In this document: piece by piece, positions 1 through 6,994 of the stretch | Layout of the letters: each line of letters begins with the position of its first letter | Numbering within the stretch: position 1 is the stretch's first letter | Source: Bdellovibrionaceae bacterium UBA5009 | GTDB taxonomy: Bacteria; Bdellovibrionota; Bdellovibrionia; Bdellovibrionales; Bdellovibrionaceae | DNA length: 22,344 nucleotides | Assembly: GCA_002396665.1 (NCBI GenBank) | Contig: DGYJ01000092.1 | Coordinates: forward strand, 35,711-58,054 | Direction: 5' to 3' | Translations under genes and position numbers: made by a program | The notes under the pieces: generated by a model | Database searches by the model: none | What the model saw: the letters and a program-made list of their open reading frames with translations, nothing else | What the model was told of the DNA's origin: nothing

Positions 1-229
1 GAAAATTCGAGTCCCTGCCGAAAGAAAGCCTTCGCGTGTTGGTTTTGAAATTTATAAAGATTTGATTGTTAAAGAAATGGGAAGATCAAGTTTGCTATTG
101 GCCCACCTGTGGGATCAAATCTATATCCAGTCCGGTAAGCCGAAATTAGAAAATTACAAAAGCTTTCGCTACCCATTTACCCCAGACTATGTGCCGCCGG
201 ATTATATGATTCAGGCCGAGCAAAAATAA
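1..229 (+). CDS. C-terminal part of an unidentified protein (5' truncated)
   Basis: An open frame enters from the window edge (first full codon at base 2) and runs 75 codons to TAA at 227-229. The residues include a stretch reading LLLAHLWDQIYIQSGKP, followed by an aromatic- and Pro-rich tail (YPFTPDYVPPDYM). The AHLWD segment followed by an aromatic- and Gly-rich run faintly recalls the C-terminal helices of zinc-dependent S1/P1-nuclease or phospholipase C-like proteins, but no metal-binding residues can be checked here, so I assign no function. The stop lies one base before the stop of the convergent dioxygenase gene. That the frame is coding is supported by its opening across the whole edge and by the immediate end-to-end packing with the next gene. 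Confidence 0.6.
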   Translation, partial: KIRVPAERKPSRVGFEIYKDLIVKEMGRSSLLLAHLWDQIYIQSGKPKLENYKSFRYPFTPDYVPPDYMIQAEQK

Positions 230-230
230 A

Positions 231-1052
231 TTATCCAAAACGAACGGAACGCATCGAAACGCTTCCGTTCTGTATGCCCTCGAAAATCATTTTTGCATCC
301 TCATTTGCTTCACTTAGGCCGAGTGTATAAATAAATGGCAAATAATGATCCCAGCTTGGATGGGCTTGCTTCCAAAGTTGCGGTTGAAGCATATGGGGAT
401 TGATCAAGGCTTCGTGATTTTTTTGAATCAATTGCTCTTTGATCCATTCATCAAATTGCACAGCCCAATCCATTGGCTTTGCATTTTCATTAAAGTCAAT
501 TTGGCGAAGGTTGTGAACAAGATTTCCACTGCACAAAACAAGCACGCCTTCATCGCGAAGGGGCTTCAAGGATTCGGCAATATAATAGTGCTGTAAAAAA
601 TTTAAATCTTTACGCAGACTCAACTGTGTCACGGGTATTTTATGTTCAGGGTACATTAAGGCCAACAAAGCCCAGGCCCCATGATCGTAGCCCCAGTTTT
701 TAGTGACAGAAATTTGATTGGCCCCAACTTGCTTGGCGAACTGATTTTGACTGACTAGTTCAACAACCCGATCTGCTAATTCAATGGCCCCGGGCGCAGG
801 GTATTTTATCTGATACAGTGGTGGTGGGAATCCATAAAAATCATAAATTGTTGTTGGATGTTCCAATTGCAAAACCTGGGTTTCTTTTGTCAGCCAATGG
901 GCGGACACTACTAAAATCGACTTTGGAGTTGGAATATCGGCAGCTAATTTTTTAAGAAAATCTGTGAAATGATTCTCTGTGATCGCATTCATGGGCGAGC
1001 CATGCCGTAAAAAAAGAGCGGGCATTTTATTTTTTAATTTTGCCGACTCCAT
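231..1052 (-). CDS. ygiD: DODA-type (class III extradiol) aromatic ring-opening dioxygenase, YgiD/LigB family
   Basis: This 273-residue protein matches the small stand-alone 4,5-DOPA extradiol dioxygenase family, which opens catechol-type rings with a non-haem metal and acts in the cytoplasm. Seen in the sequence: an N-terminal LFLRHGSPM motif (His17), VVSAHW (His52), YDHGAW (His124), SGNLVHNLR (His180) and SWDHYLPF (His236). These fit the metal-ligand and catalytic histidines of the family, and the length is usual for it. The ATG at 1052 has a GAGAGG ribosome-binding site about 6 bases upstream; an internal Met at residue 10 (just before PALFLRHG) is a less likely start. It lies 46 bp behind the yceI-like gene on the same strand and is probably co-transcribed with it under the divergent LysR regulator. 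The physiological substrate is unknown; E. coli YgiD acts on DOPA, but natural substrates are generally unclear. Confidence 0.88.
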   Translation of the reverse strand: MESAKLKNKMPALFLRHGSPMNAITENHFTDFLKKLAADIPTPKSILVVSAHWLTKETQVLQLEHPTTIYDFYGFPPPLYQIKYPAPGAIELADRVVELVSQNQFAKQVGANQISVTKNWGYDHGAWALLALMYPEHKIPVTQLSLRKDLNFLQHYYIAESLKPLRDEGVLVLCSGNLVHNLRQIDFNENAKPMDWAVQFDEWIKEQLIQKNHEALINPHMLQPQLWKQAHPSWDHYLPFIYTLGLSEANEDAKMIFEGIQNGSVSMRSVRFG

Positions 1053-1098
1053 GAATTTCCTCTCAGGTGGAAAGTTTAATTTTTTCTAAATAAATGAA

Positions 1099-1707
1099 CT
1101 ACTTTTTCACTTCTTTAGCGGCCTGAACATTCAACTTAATTTCAACTTCGTCGCCAACAACGGGGCCTGCTTCAACCATTTTACCCCAAGTCAGACCAAA
1201 ATCCTTACGATTAATTTTTGTCGTCGCCTTAAAAGCAGCTTTACGATTACCATAACCATCGGTCACATTTCCTAGAAATTTACCTTCGAATGTCACAGAT
1301 TTCGTAACACCTTTGATGGTCAAGTCGCCCGTCAATTTAAAGTCTTCAGCTTTACCGCTGATTTTTTTGCTTTTGAAAGTCATTTGCGCATGCTTGGCTT
1401 GATCAAAAAAATCTGGGCTTTTTAAGTGATCGTCACGATCTTTTACACCGGTATCAATGGATGCGATCTCTACAGCTACATCTGCCTTTGATTTAGCGAA
1501 ATCTTTGTTTAAATCAATTACTCCACCAAATTGTTTAAAGCTTCCTTCAACAGACGAGATCACTAGATGTGGAATCTCGAAAGAAACCTTCGAGTGCATG
1601 GGGTCGATATTGTATTTGCCTTCCTCAATTTTTGATTCTGCAAATACAGAAATTGAAAATCCCAGGGCAGCAATTGCTAGACTTGTACTTAAAAAACTTT
1701 TTTTCAT
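1099..1707 (-). CDS. yceI: YceI family periplasmic lipocalin-like protein
   Basis: The 202-residue product begins with a clear Sec signal peptide (MKKSFLSTSLAIAALGFSIS, cleavage likely after VFA at about residue 23). It continues with a YceI domain: YNIDPMHSKVSFEIPHL near the mature start, internal DVAVEIASIDTGVKDRDDHLKSPDFFD segments, and KINRKDFGLTW followed by GDEVEIKLNVQ at the end. YceI proteins form an extended beta-barrel that binds polyisoprenoids or other long lipids in the periplasm. The ATG at 1707 has GAAAGG about 8 bases upstream. It is transcribed away from the LysR gene across a 128-bp gap and precedes the dioxygenase. Control by that LysR regulator is inferred from the divergent arrangement and from the operator-like half-sites in the gap, not proven. 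Family assignment is firm; the ligand is unknown. Confidence 0.9.
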   Translation of the reverse strand: MKKSFLSTSLAIAALGFSISVFAESKIEEGKYNIDPMHSKVSFEIPHLVISSVEGSFKQFGGVIDLNKDFAKSKADVAVEIASIDTGVKDRDDHLKSPDFFDQAKHAQMTFKSKKISGKAEDFKLTGDLTIKGVTKSVTFEGKFLGNVTDGYGNRKAAFKATTKINRKDFGLTWGKMVEAGPVVGDEVEIKLNVQAAKEVKK

Positions 1708-1760
1708 TTGGTGGCCTTTCGTTGTTGAATCTATTCCTTTAAATAGGGTCTAGATTATTT

Positions 1761-1845
1761 ATTGTTCTGAAACTATCATCGGCCAAATTTGTTTGTTGCA
1801 CTAGATACAATTTTTAGAATATATTGTTGCTATATATGCAACAAT
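1761..1845. promoter_or_regulatory. Operator-like array between yceI and lysR: one full palindrome plus two phased half-sites
   Basis: A perfect inverted repeat, ATTGTTGC (1823-1830) and GCAACAAT (1838-1845), is separated by TATATAT. This 23-bp interrupted dyad has the usual LysR-type operator form. The ATG chosen for lysR (1836) lies inside it. Left-arm-like copies occur at 1792-1799 (TTTGTTGC) and 1761-1768 (ATTGTTCT), so the three half-sites start exactly 31 bp apart (1761, 1792, 1823), about three helical turns, on one face of the DNA. I infer autorepression of lysR and control of the divergent yceI gene. Confidence 0.6.
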
Positions 1846-2738
1846 CAGAGCTGGACCTTAATCTCATTAAAGCCTTCGTTGCCGTCATTGAACATGGAAA
1901 CTATACCAAAGCCTCGCGCTTTATGGGAATTCCCAAGTCCAAATTAAGTCGCCAAATCACCCATCTTGAAAAAGAAATGAATATCCAACTTATCTATCGA
2001 ACGACGAGATCCATCGAACTCACGCAAGCTGGACGTTTGTTCTATTCGAAATCAAAACTTCATCTTGAGGAAATTCAAAACGCCATCACAGATCTTCAGC
2101 ACATGAACGAAAAAATCGAAGGAACCATTCGGGTGACTGCACCCGACGATTTTGCCATCGTCGTCATGGCCCCCATTTGCGATGCTTTCCTAAGACACCA
2201 TCCCCAGGTTAAGTTTGATTTTCTCATCACTGGCGAAATTGTGGATCTCGTTAAAAATGCAGTCGATGTCGCGATCCGAGTGGGTCATCTTAAAGATAGC
2301 TCATTGATCAGTCGGCATTTAGGAAAATTAAAAATGATCCTTGTCAGCAGTCCAAATTATCTTGAGAAGTTTCAAGCTCGTCCGAATATTTCTAACTTAA
2401 ATCATTATTCTTTTCTGCAATTCAATCCTTCGCAAAGCAAATTGAATTTAAAGTTTACAAACTCAAAAGAGATTCACACTCTAAAATGCGAACCAATATT
2501 TTCAAGTTCAAATCTTATGCTGATCAAAGAAATGACCCTTCTGGGTCGTGGGATTTCTGCCTTACCTGATTTCTTAATCAAAGAAGAATTGAAGACAGGA
2601 CAACTTGTTCACATTTTGAAGGATTGGGCTGGGCAGGAAGTCCCCGTTCAGATTGTAACCCCACCAAGAAAAGAAAAGCAGAATATCATTCGTCGCTTTA
2701 TTGATTTCACATCTGAAAATATAGAAACATACTTGTAG
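1836..2738 (+). CDS. LysR-type transcriptional regulator
   Basis: The 300-residue product has an N-terminal winged helix-turn-helix (residues about 5-65: LDLNLIKAFVAVIEHGNYTK, then SKLSRQITHLEKEM and TTRSIELTQAGRLFY). A LysR substrate-binding domain follows (about 90-295), with IRVTAPDDFA at its start and DVAIRVGHLKDSSLISRHLG in the first lobe. This is the CrgA/DmlR-like branch judging by the GTIRVTAP and AIRVG signatures. A longer reading from TTG at 1824 would add four residues; I prefer ATG 1836 because the protein normally starts just before the LDLNL segment. Neither start has a convincing Shine-Dalgarno sequence. The gene diverges from yceI-ygiD, its probable targets, and ends at a bidirectional terminator. 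The inducer is unknown. Confidence 0.9.
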   Translation: MQQSELDLNLIKAFVAVIEHGNYTKASRFMGIPKSKLSRQITHLEKEMNIQLIYRTTRSIELTQAGRLFYSKSKLHLEEIQNAITDLQHMNEKIEGTIRVTAPDDFAIVVMAPICDAFLRHHPQVKFDFLITGEIVDLVKNAVDVAIRVGHLKDSSLISRHLGKLKMILVSSPNYLEKFQARPNISNLNHYSFLQFNPSQSKLNLKFTNSKEIHTLKCEPIFSSSNLMLIKEMTLLGRGISALPDFLIKEELKTGQLVHILKDWAGQEVPVQIVTPPRKEKQNIIRRFIDFTSENIETYL

Positions 2739-2742
2739 AAAC

Positions 2743-2777
2743 AAAAAAGGCCCGCTTTTCAGCGAGCCTTTTTTTTT
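2743..2777. terminator. Bidirectional rho-independent terminator
   Basis: A-rich GGC(C)CGCT, loop TTTC, AGCG(A)GCC and a run of nine T form a stem interrupted by one C/A mismatch (2752/2765). The A6 at 2743-2748 gives a U-tract on the minus strand and T2769-2777 gives one on the plus strand. It therefore serves both lysR and the convergent outer-membrane gene. Confidence 0.85.
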
Positions 2778-2801
2778 GAATCTTAAACTTTAACGTTCTA
2801 A

Positions 2802-3899
2802 TTAGAACATGTAAGTCATAGATGCATTAGTCATGAAATTTGCGTCAGATCCAAAAAGACCAGTAGTTCCTGCTTTAAGAACACCGTCAAAAGTGAATTT
2901 TCCGAATTTCAAACCAGCACCAGCTGCAGCAACAGTGCTATCAGCCATTACAGTCTCAGTTGTTGCAGTTCCACCTGTAGAAACTTTGTTTGAACCAACA
3001 AGTACGTTTTGAGACAATGAACCACGAAGAGTCAACCAAGAAGCTGCTTCAGCCTCTAGACCAATCAACACTGGCAAAGAAGAAGTTTCAGTTTTAACTT
3101 CTGAAGCCAATTTGTTTTTGATTGTCGTAGAGTTGTAAGACACTCCGTAGAAGAAATCTGCGCCATCTTTTTTGTTGCTGTTGATTACACCAACAGAAAG
3201 ATCAGTTCTTTCGATGTCCATAAGTGCAGCTGTAACACCAGTTTGTGTTTCTTTAGCTGAACCCATTTTATACATACCATTGATGTACATAGTGTCCATT
3301 TTGTAACCACCAGCAATAGACATATTAGATTTGCCTTCTAATTTTTTCTCAGATCCAACAGTTGCATTGTTCTCAGCAGTTGCGCCAAGACCCATTGCAA
3401 ATTGAGCATCCCAACCCATAGCTGAAGTAATAGAAGCATTCAAGCCAGTTACAGCTTCTTTTTGCTTATTTACTTTGTCTTCAGAGTTTACATAAGACAA
3501 ACCAGCACCCCATTGCATGTCGCCAGCTTTAGAAGCGTAGAACAAGTTCAATGGATTTTGTTGGTTCAAGTAGTTAGCAGGAGTTGCTGCTTGAGAACGG
3601 AAATAAGACATAGTTGTAGACTTGTGGCCCATGAATGCGCCCCATGCTGCATCTTCACCATGCTTGCGAATAAATCCGCCTTCAGCATTTGGAGATGCTG
3701 ATGCCGTTCCGAACTCAACAACTAGTGAGTCTCCGTAGCTTAATGCTCGGTCAGGCTTAATTGAACCTGATACGTAGCCTACTACGTCTGTGATATCTGA
3801 CAAGTGCGCTGCTGATTGCAATGCTGCCTCACGTGCTTTTGATGCAAAAGCAGATGCAGATGCTATAGTTACAGCTGCAATGACAAAAAGTTTTTTCAT
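2802..3899 (-). CDS. Outer-membrane beta-barrel (porin-like) protein
   Basis: The 365-residue precursor starts with a signal peptide (MKKLFVIAAVTIASASAFA, cleavage after residue 19). It then shows repeated short alternating polar and hydrophobic strands typical of a barrel (for example MSIAGGYKMDTMYINGMYKM and FTFDGVLKAGTTGLFG). It ends in a strand with C-terminal Phe (SMTYMF), the usual BAM recognition signal. Acidic and Asn/Ser-rich segments could be surface loops. The ATG at 3899 has a strong AAAGGAAG site. Codon choice is narrow (mostly GCT/GCA Ala, GTT/GTA Val), which, with a long leader and hairpin, suggests high expression. It resembles the major outer-membrane proteins of Bdellovibrio in size and character, but I cannot confirm orthology without a search. 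Substrate specificity is unknown. Confidence 0.75.
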   Translation of the reverse strand: MKKLFVIAAVTIASASAFASKAREAALQSAAHLSDITDVVGYVSGSIKPDRALSYGDSLVVEFGTASASPNAEGGFIRKHGEDAAWGAFMGHKSTTMSYFRSQAATPANYLNQQNPLNLFYASKAGDMQWGAGLSYVNSEDKVNKQKEAVTGLNASITSAMGWDAQFAMGLGATAENNATVGSEKKLEGKSNMSIAGGYKMDTMYINGMYKMGSAKETQTGVTAALMDIERTDLSVGVINSNKKDGADFFYGVSYNSTTIKNKLASEVKTETSSLPVLIGLEAEAASWLTLRGSLSQNVLVGSNKVSTGGTATTETVMADSTVAAAGAGLKFGKFTFDGVLKAGTTGLFGSDANFMTNASMTYMF

Positions 3900-3918
3900 T
3901 TTGCTTCCTTTCGTTGCA

Positions 3919-3940
3919 GTTCATTATTTCATTCATGAAC
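3919..3940 (-). promoter_or_regulatory. Leader hairpin of the outer-membrane protein mRNA
   Basis: GTTCAT and ATGAAC form a 6-bp stem around a 10-base loop, ending about 7 bases upstream of the AAAGGAAG ribosome-binding site. Such 5' stem-loops often stabilise abundant porin mRNAs (ompA is the classic case); that role here is inference. Confidence 0.35.
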
Positions 3941-3998
3941 TTTGTTAATTTTGTTTTCTAAATCGTAAACAAAAACTTTTTTATAACTTACATCCTGA

Positions 3999-4027
3999 AT
4001 CCTAATGAGACTCCAAAATCAAATCAA
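3999..4027 (-). promoter_or_regulatory. Sigma-70-like promoter for the outer-membrane protein gene
   Basis: On the minus strand TTGATT (4022-4027) and TAGGAT (3999-4004) are separated by exactly 17 bp, each matching consensus at four of six positions. The predicted start near 3992 gives a leader of about 93 bases. Confidence 0.4.
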
Positions 4028-4182
4028 GATCAAAAATAGAGCCTCTACACCTAGAATGCTTAAATTCATTCGATTTGCTTGCTTATAATTTAGACTTTGT
4101 TGCATTAAAACATCAGCCACAAAAGCGTTGTTAAAAAAATTACGCAAAAAATAAACTCAATTTTTTATGTTTTAAAGTCCGT

Positions 4183-4212
4183 AAAAACAGCCACAGCAAA
4201 GGATTCCGTGGC
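4183..4212 (-). terminator. Terminator-like hairpin of the candidate small RNA
   Basis: GCCAC (4190-4194) and GTGGC (4208-4212) bracket a 13-base loop that can gain one more G-C pair. Minus-strand reading gives TGTTTTTAC after the stem. The plus strand also gives a T-rich run (4214-4226), so it could work both ways. The stem is short, so efficiency is doubtful. Confidence 0.4.
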
Positions 4213-4335
4213 ATTTTCATTTTTCATCTTTCAGCAAAGTTAAGAAGACGAAAATGGACCCCACAGTTGAAGTGCATTTTATTGCTACGGCGCAGCCTTT
4301 GCGGCGCTGCAAATATCTGCTTTGTTGCTGCGCGT
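4183..4335 (-). ncRNA. Candidate small structured RNA (about 150 nt)
   Basis: No ORF with a plausible ribosome-binding site covers this part of the 613-bp gap. On the minus strand the predicted transcript opens, right after a promoter-like pair, with GCGCAGC (4333-4327), which pairs perfectly with GCTGCGC (4296-4290). Nested inside is TTTGC (4313-4309) and GCAAA (4302-4298) around a 6-base loop. A less structured A/U-rich middle follows. It ends in a stem GCCAC/GTGGC (4212-4190) followed by T5 (4187-4183). The GC-rich folded island stands out against AT-rich surroundings. I compared it by eye with the c-di-GMP-I riboswitch core and did not see the signature. It matches no family I know; expression is unproven. 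Confidence 0.4.
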
Positions 4336-4341
4336 TTAGTT

Positions 4342-4370
4342 CTTACAAAATTTACGCATTTTGAAATCAA
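4342..4370 (-). promoter_or_regulatory. Promoter-like pair for the candidate small RNA
   Basis: On the minus strand TTGATT (4365-4370) and TGTAAG (4342-4347) are spaced 17 bp apart. The -35 hexamer is the same as that proposed for the outer-membrane gene. The predicted start near 4335 falls two bases before the first stem of the folded domain. Confidence 0.35.
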
Positions 4371-4374
4371 AACA

Positions 4375-4390
4375 CTGGACCATGGTCCAG
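4375..4390. promoter_or_regulatory. Perfect 16-bp palindrome, possible regulator site
   Basis: CTGGACCATGGTCCAG is identical to its reverse complement. Its centre lies about 47 bp upstream of the predicted small-RNA start and about 130 bp upstream of the RNase R start. The position just behind the -35 box suits an activator; this is inference. Confidence 0.45.
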
Positions 4391-4494
4391 ACACTGTCGT
4401 TTCACAAGCAGTGCATCTTAAAATTTAAATCATCACTTCTTGCTAATTTAAAAATTTCATCAGCGAATCTTCAAAATTTAATCAGAACATACAT

Positions 4495-4500
4495 TATATA
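4495..4500 (+). promoter_or_regulatory. Possible -10 element for rnr
   Basis: TATATA lies 12 bases before the TTG at 4513. A start about 7 bases downstream would leave a leader of only some 6 bases. The -35 region (TTCAAA, 4470-4475) is poorly spaced at 19 bp, so this call is weak. Confidence 0.25.
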
Positions 4501-4512
4501 GACAGACTTAAA

Positions 4513-6975
4513 TTGACCAGCACCCTTGACCAAGACATTCTGTCTGTACTGATGAATAAAAAACAGATGCTCACCGGCACAATTAAGCGACACCCAGATG
4601 GATTTGGATTTTTTATACCCGAGGATCGCGAGCATCCTGATGTGTATATCCCTCGACACTCGATGACTGGAATCATGACAAGCGATAAAGTTTTGATCAC
4701 CGTTGAAAAAGAACGTGGCAATGACCGTTATCGCGGCGAAATCGTGCGCGTGGTTCAGCGATCATCAAAACATATTGTCGGACAATTTTTCCCACTGGAT
4801 AACGGGGGCGGACTGATCAAGGACGAAGGCCAAGCCTGGGGTTTGGATCTTAAAATAAAAGCTGAAGACACCAAAGGTGCAAAAAAAGGTCAGCTAGTCG
4901 CTGCTGAAATTATAAAATATCCCGATGACGGAAAAGAATTTACTGGTCGAGTCACTGAAGTCATTGGATCTAGTGCCGAGCCCTTGAATGATATCCCACG
5001 GGTTTTGTATGCCCAACAAATCCACCATAAATTTTCCGAAGCCATGCTCTCTGAAGTGGCGGGACTAAAAACAAATCCCGAAGAAAAAGATTTTGTTGGC
5101 CGCAAAGATTTGCGCGATTTGGATTTAATTACTATTGATGGAGCCACAGCAAAAGATTTTGACGATGCTGTTTGCGTGCAAACAAATCAGCAAGGCTTTC
5201 GATTATGGGTAGCCATTGCGGACGTCAGTCACTATGTTAAACCTGGAACTTTGCTAGATAAAGAAGCCTTTGAACGTGGAACTAGTGTTTACTTTCCAAA
5301 TTTTGTTGTTCCCATGCTACCAGAAATTTTAAGCAACGAGCTTTGCTCATTAAAACCCAACGTGCCCCGCCTGTGCCTTGTCGCTGAAATGCAATTTGAT
5401 TTCAAAGGTGACAAAGTGGCTTCGCATTTTTATGAAGCCGTGATGAAAAGTAAAGCCCGTGTCACCTATGGCGAAGCCCAAGAAATTGTCGACGGACAAG
5501 AAATCGAAAAATTCAACCACGTCAAAGACAATATCCTACGCTGTGCCGACTTGGCCAAATTACTGATGGCTAAGCGCTTTCGCGAAGGCAGTCTGGATTT
5601 AGAAATTCCCGAAACTCAACTTGAAATCGATGCCTCTGGCGTACCTATAGATGTCATTCGCTCGGAAAGACTGTTTGCCCACAGATTAATTGAAGAGCTG
5701 ATGCTGGCTGCCAATGTGGCCGTGGCAGAATTTTTAACTTCACAAGAAATCCCGGCCATGTACCGTATTCACGAATCGCCAAACGAACAGGCTTTAAGCA
5801 TTCTTGAAAAATACATGCAAAGCTTTGGCGGGCGAACAAGTCTTGAAACTGGGAAACTACAAAAACGACTGACAAAGGCCTTGCATGAATTCGAAGGCAA
5901 GCCCGAATCCATTGTATTAAATATTTTAACTTTACGATCCATGAGCCAAGCCAAATACAGCATGAACAATCTTGGGCATTTTGGTTTGGGATTTGAAAAC
6001 TACACCCACTTCACTTCGCCCATTCGTCGTTATCCTGATTTAATTGTTCATCGCCTACTTAAAAGCCGAGTGATGCCAAACTCGAGCTATCGACTGATGT
6101 CAGAAGAGGATCTGCAGACTGCAGGCACATGGCTTTCAGCCTGTGAACAAAGATCTGTGAAAGCTGAAAGACAAGTTCAATCCATCAAAAAAGCACGTTT
6201 TATGGAAAAATTTGTGGGCCAAGAATTTGAGGGCATGATTAGTTCCGTGGCCCGCTTTGGTGTTTTTGTTTTACTTCGTGAATATGATCTAGATGGCTTG
6301 ATCAGAATGGAAAATCTGGCCAAAGAAAAAATGGAATTTGATGAAGAAAAGTTAAGACTTTTTTCAGAGCGATCAGGGCTTAGTTACAATATTGGTGATG
6401 TTTTAAAAATTCGCGTCGAATCCACAGACCATGATTTGGGACAAATTAATTTTGTTATTGCAGGGACAGAGTCCCGCACAAATTCATCTCAACAAAATTC
6501 GCAGCAAAGATCCAAACAACACCGTGGCCGCCGTGATAGTCATGAAAAAAGAGCGGCCCGTGATAATAAAAAATACTCAAATGACAAATCCCATTCGGCA
6601 AAAGATTCTGACCGACGCCCGCAGCGTGGACGCGATAAAATAAAAAAATCTCGTCCAGGAATTGCGGCGGCACAATCACCAAAGTCACCTCCAGCTAAAG
6701 AATCCCGTTCAATTTTTCAACGCGAAAAGCCCCTGGGGCAACGAACGACTTTTTCTTCGGAAAGATTTCGCCGGGATGAAGACGAAAATAAAGCCAGAAC
6801 TTCCTCGACTCGTGAAGATCGCGACGAACCCACAAGAAGTACTGGAAAAGCTCCGAAGTGGTCTGACATGATCAAAACCAGTCACCGTGGGGCAACACCG
6901 AAAAAGAGGACATCTTCGGGTGGCGGATCAGGATTTTTTAAAAAATCATTCAAGTCGAACAAGAAAAAACGTTAG
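4513..6975 (+). CDS. rnr: Ribonuclease R (RNB-family 3'-5' exoribonuclease)
   Basis: This 820-residue protein degrades structured RNA processively from the 3' end in the cytoplasm. Visible domains: cold-shock domains (about 20-155, GTIKRHPDGFGFFIPE at the start); RNB catalytic domain (about 195-525) with DGATAKDFDDA carrying Asp209, 215, 217 and 218 and the HFTSPIRRYPDL motif at 499-510; S1 domain (about 568-650, FEGMISSVARFGVFV); then a roughly 170-residue tail rich in Arg, Lys, Ser and Asp. E. coli RNase R (813 residues) has an N-terminal helix-turn-helix domain that is missing here, while the basic tail is about twice as long, so the equal length hides a different layout. The start is uncertain: TTG 4513 has no ribosome-binding site, ATG 4552 (residue 14) has none either, and the frame is open back to 4447. 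ubiB follows after 19 bp. Confidence 0.93.
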   Translation: MTSTLDQDILSVLMNKKQMLTGTIKRHPDGFGFFIPEDREHPDVYIPRHSMTGIMTSDKVLITVEKERGNDRYRGEIVRVVQRSSKHIVGQFFPLDNGGGLIKDEGQAWGLDLKIKAEDTKGAKKGQLVAAEIIKYPDDGKEFTGRVTEVIGSSAEPLNDIPRVLYAQQIHHKFSEAMLSEVAGLKTNPEEKDFVGRKDLRDLDLITIDGATAKDFDDAVCVQTNQQGFRLWVAIADVSHYVKPGTLLDKEAFERGTSVYFPNFVVPMLPEILSNELCSLKPNVPRLCLVAEMQFDFKGDKVASHFYEAVMKSKARVTYGEAQEIVDGQEIEKFNHVKDNILRCADLAKLLMAKRFREGSLDLEIPETQLEIDASGVPIDVIRSERLFAHRLIEELMLAANVAVAEFLTSQEIPAMYRIHESPNEQALSILEKYMQSFGGRTSLETGKLQKRLTKALHEFEGKPESIVLNILTLRSMSQAKYSMNNLGHFGLGFENYTHFTSPIRRYPDLIVHRLLKSRVMPNSSYRLMSEEDLQTAGTWLSACEQRSVKAERQVQSIKKARFMEKFVGQEFEGMISSVARFGVFVLLREYDLDGLIRMENLAKEKMEFDEEKLRLFSERSGLSYNIGDVLKIRVESTDHDLGQINFVIAGTESRTNSSQQNSQQRSKQHRGRRDSHEKRAARDNKKYSNDKSHSAKDSDRRPQRGRDKIKKSRPGIAAAQSPKSPPAKESRSIFQREKPLGQRTTFSSERFRRDEDENKARTSSTREDRDEPTRSTGKAPKWSDMIKTSHRGATPKKRTSSGGGSGFFKKSFKSNKKKR

Positions 6976-6994
6976 GACGAGGTGACGTTTAATT

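Noticed and set aside
4190..4290. A 17-codon ORF (MHFNCGVHFRLLNFAER) inside the candidate small RNA.
   Set aside because: It has no ribosome-binding site and nothing suggests coding; kept as non-coding RNA.
4183..4400. c-di-GMP-I (GEMM) riboswitch or merRNA-like element.
   Set aside because: Read on both strands, the region has a GC-rich fold and a GCAAAGG segment but lacks the conserved two-helix junction signature, so I leave it as an unassigned RNA candidate.
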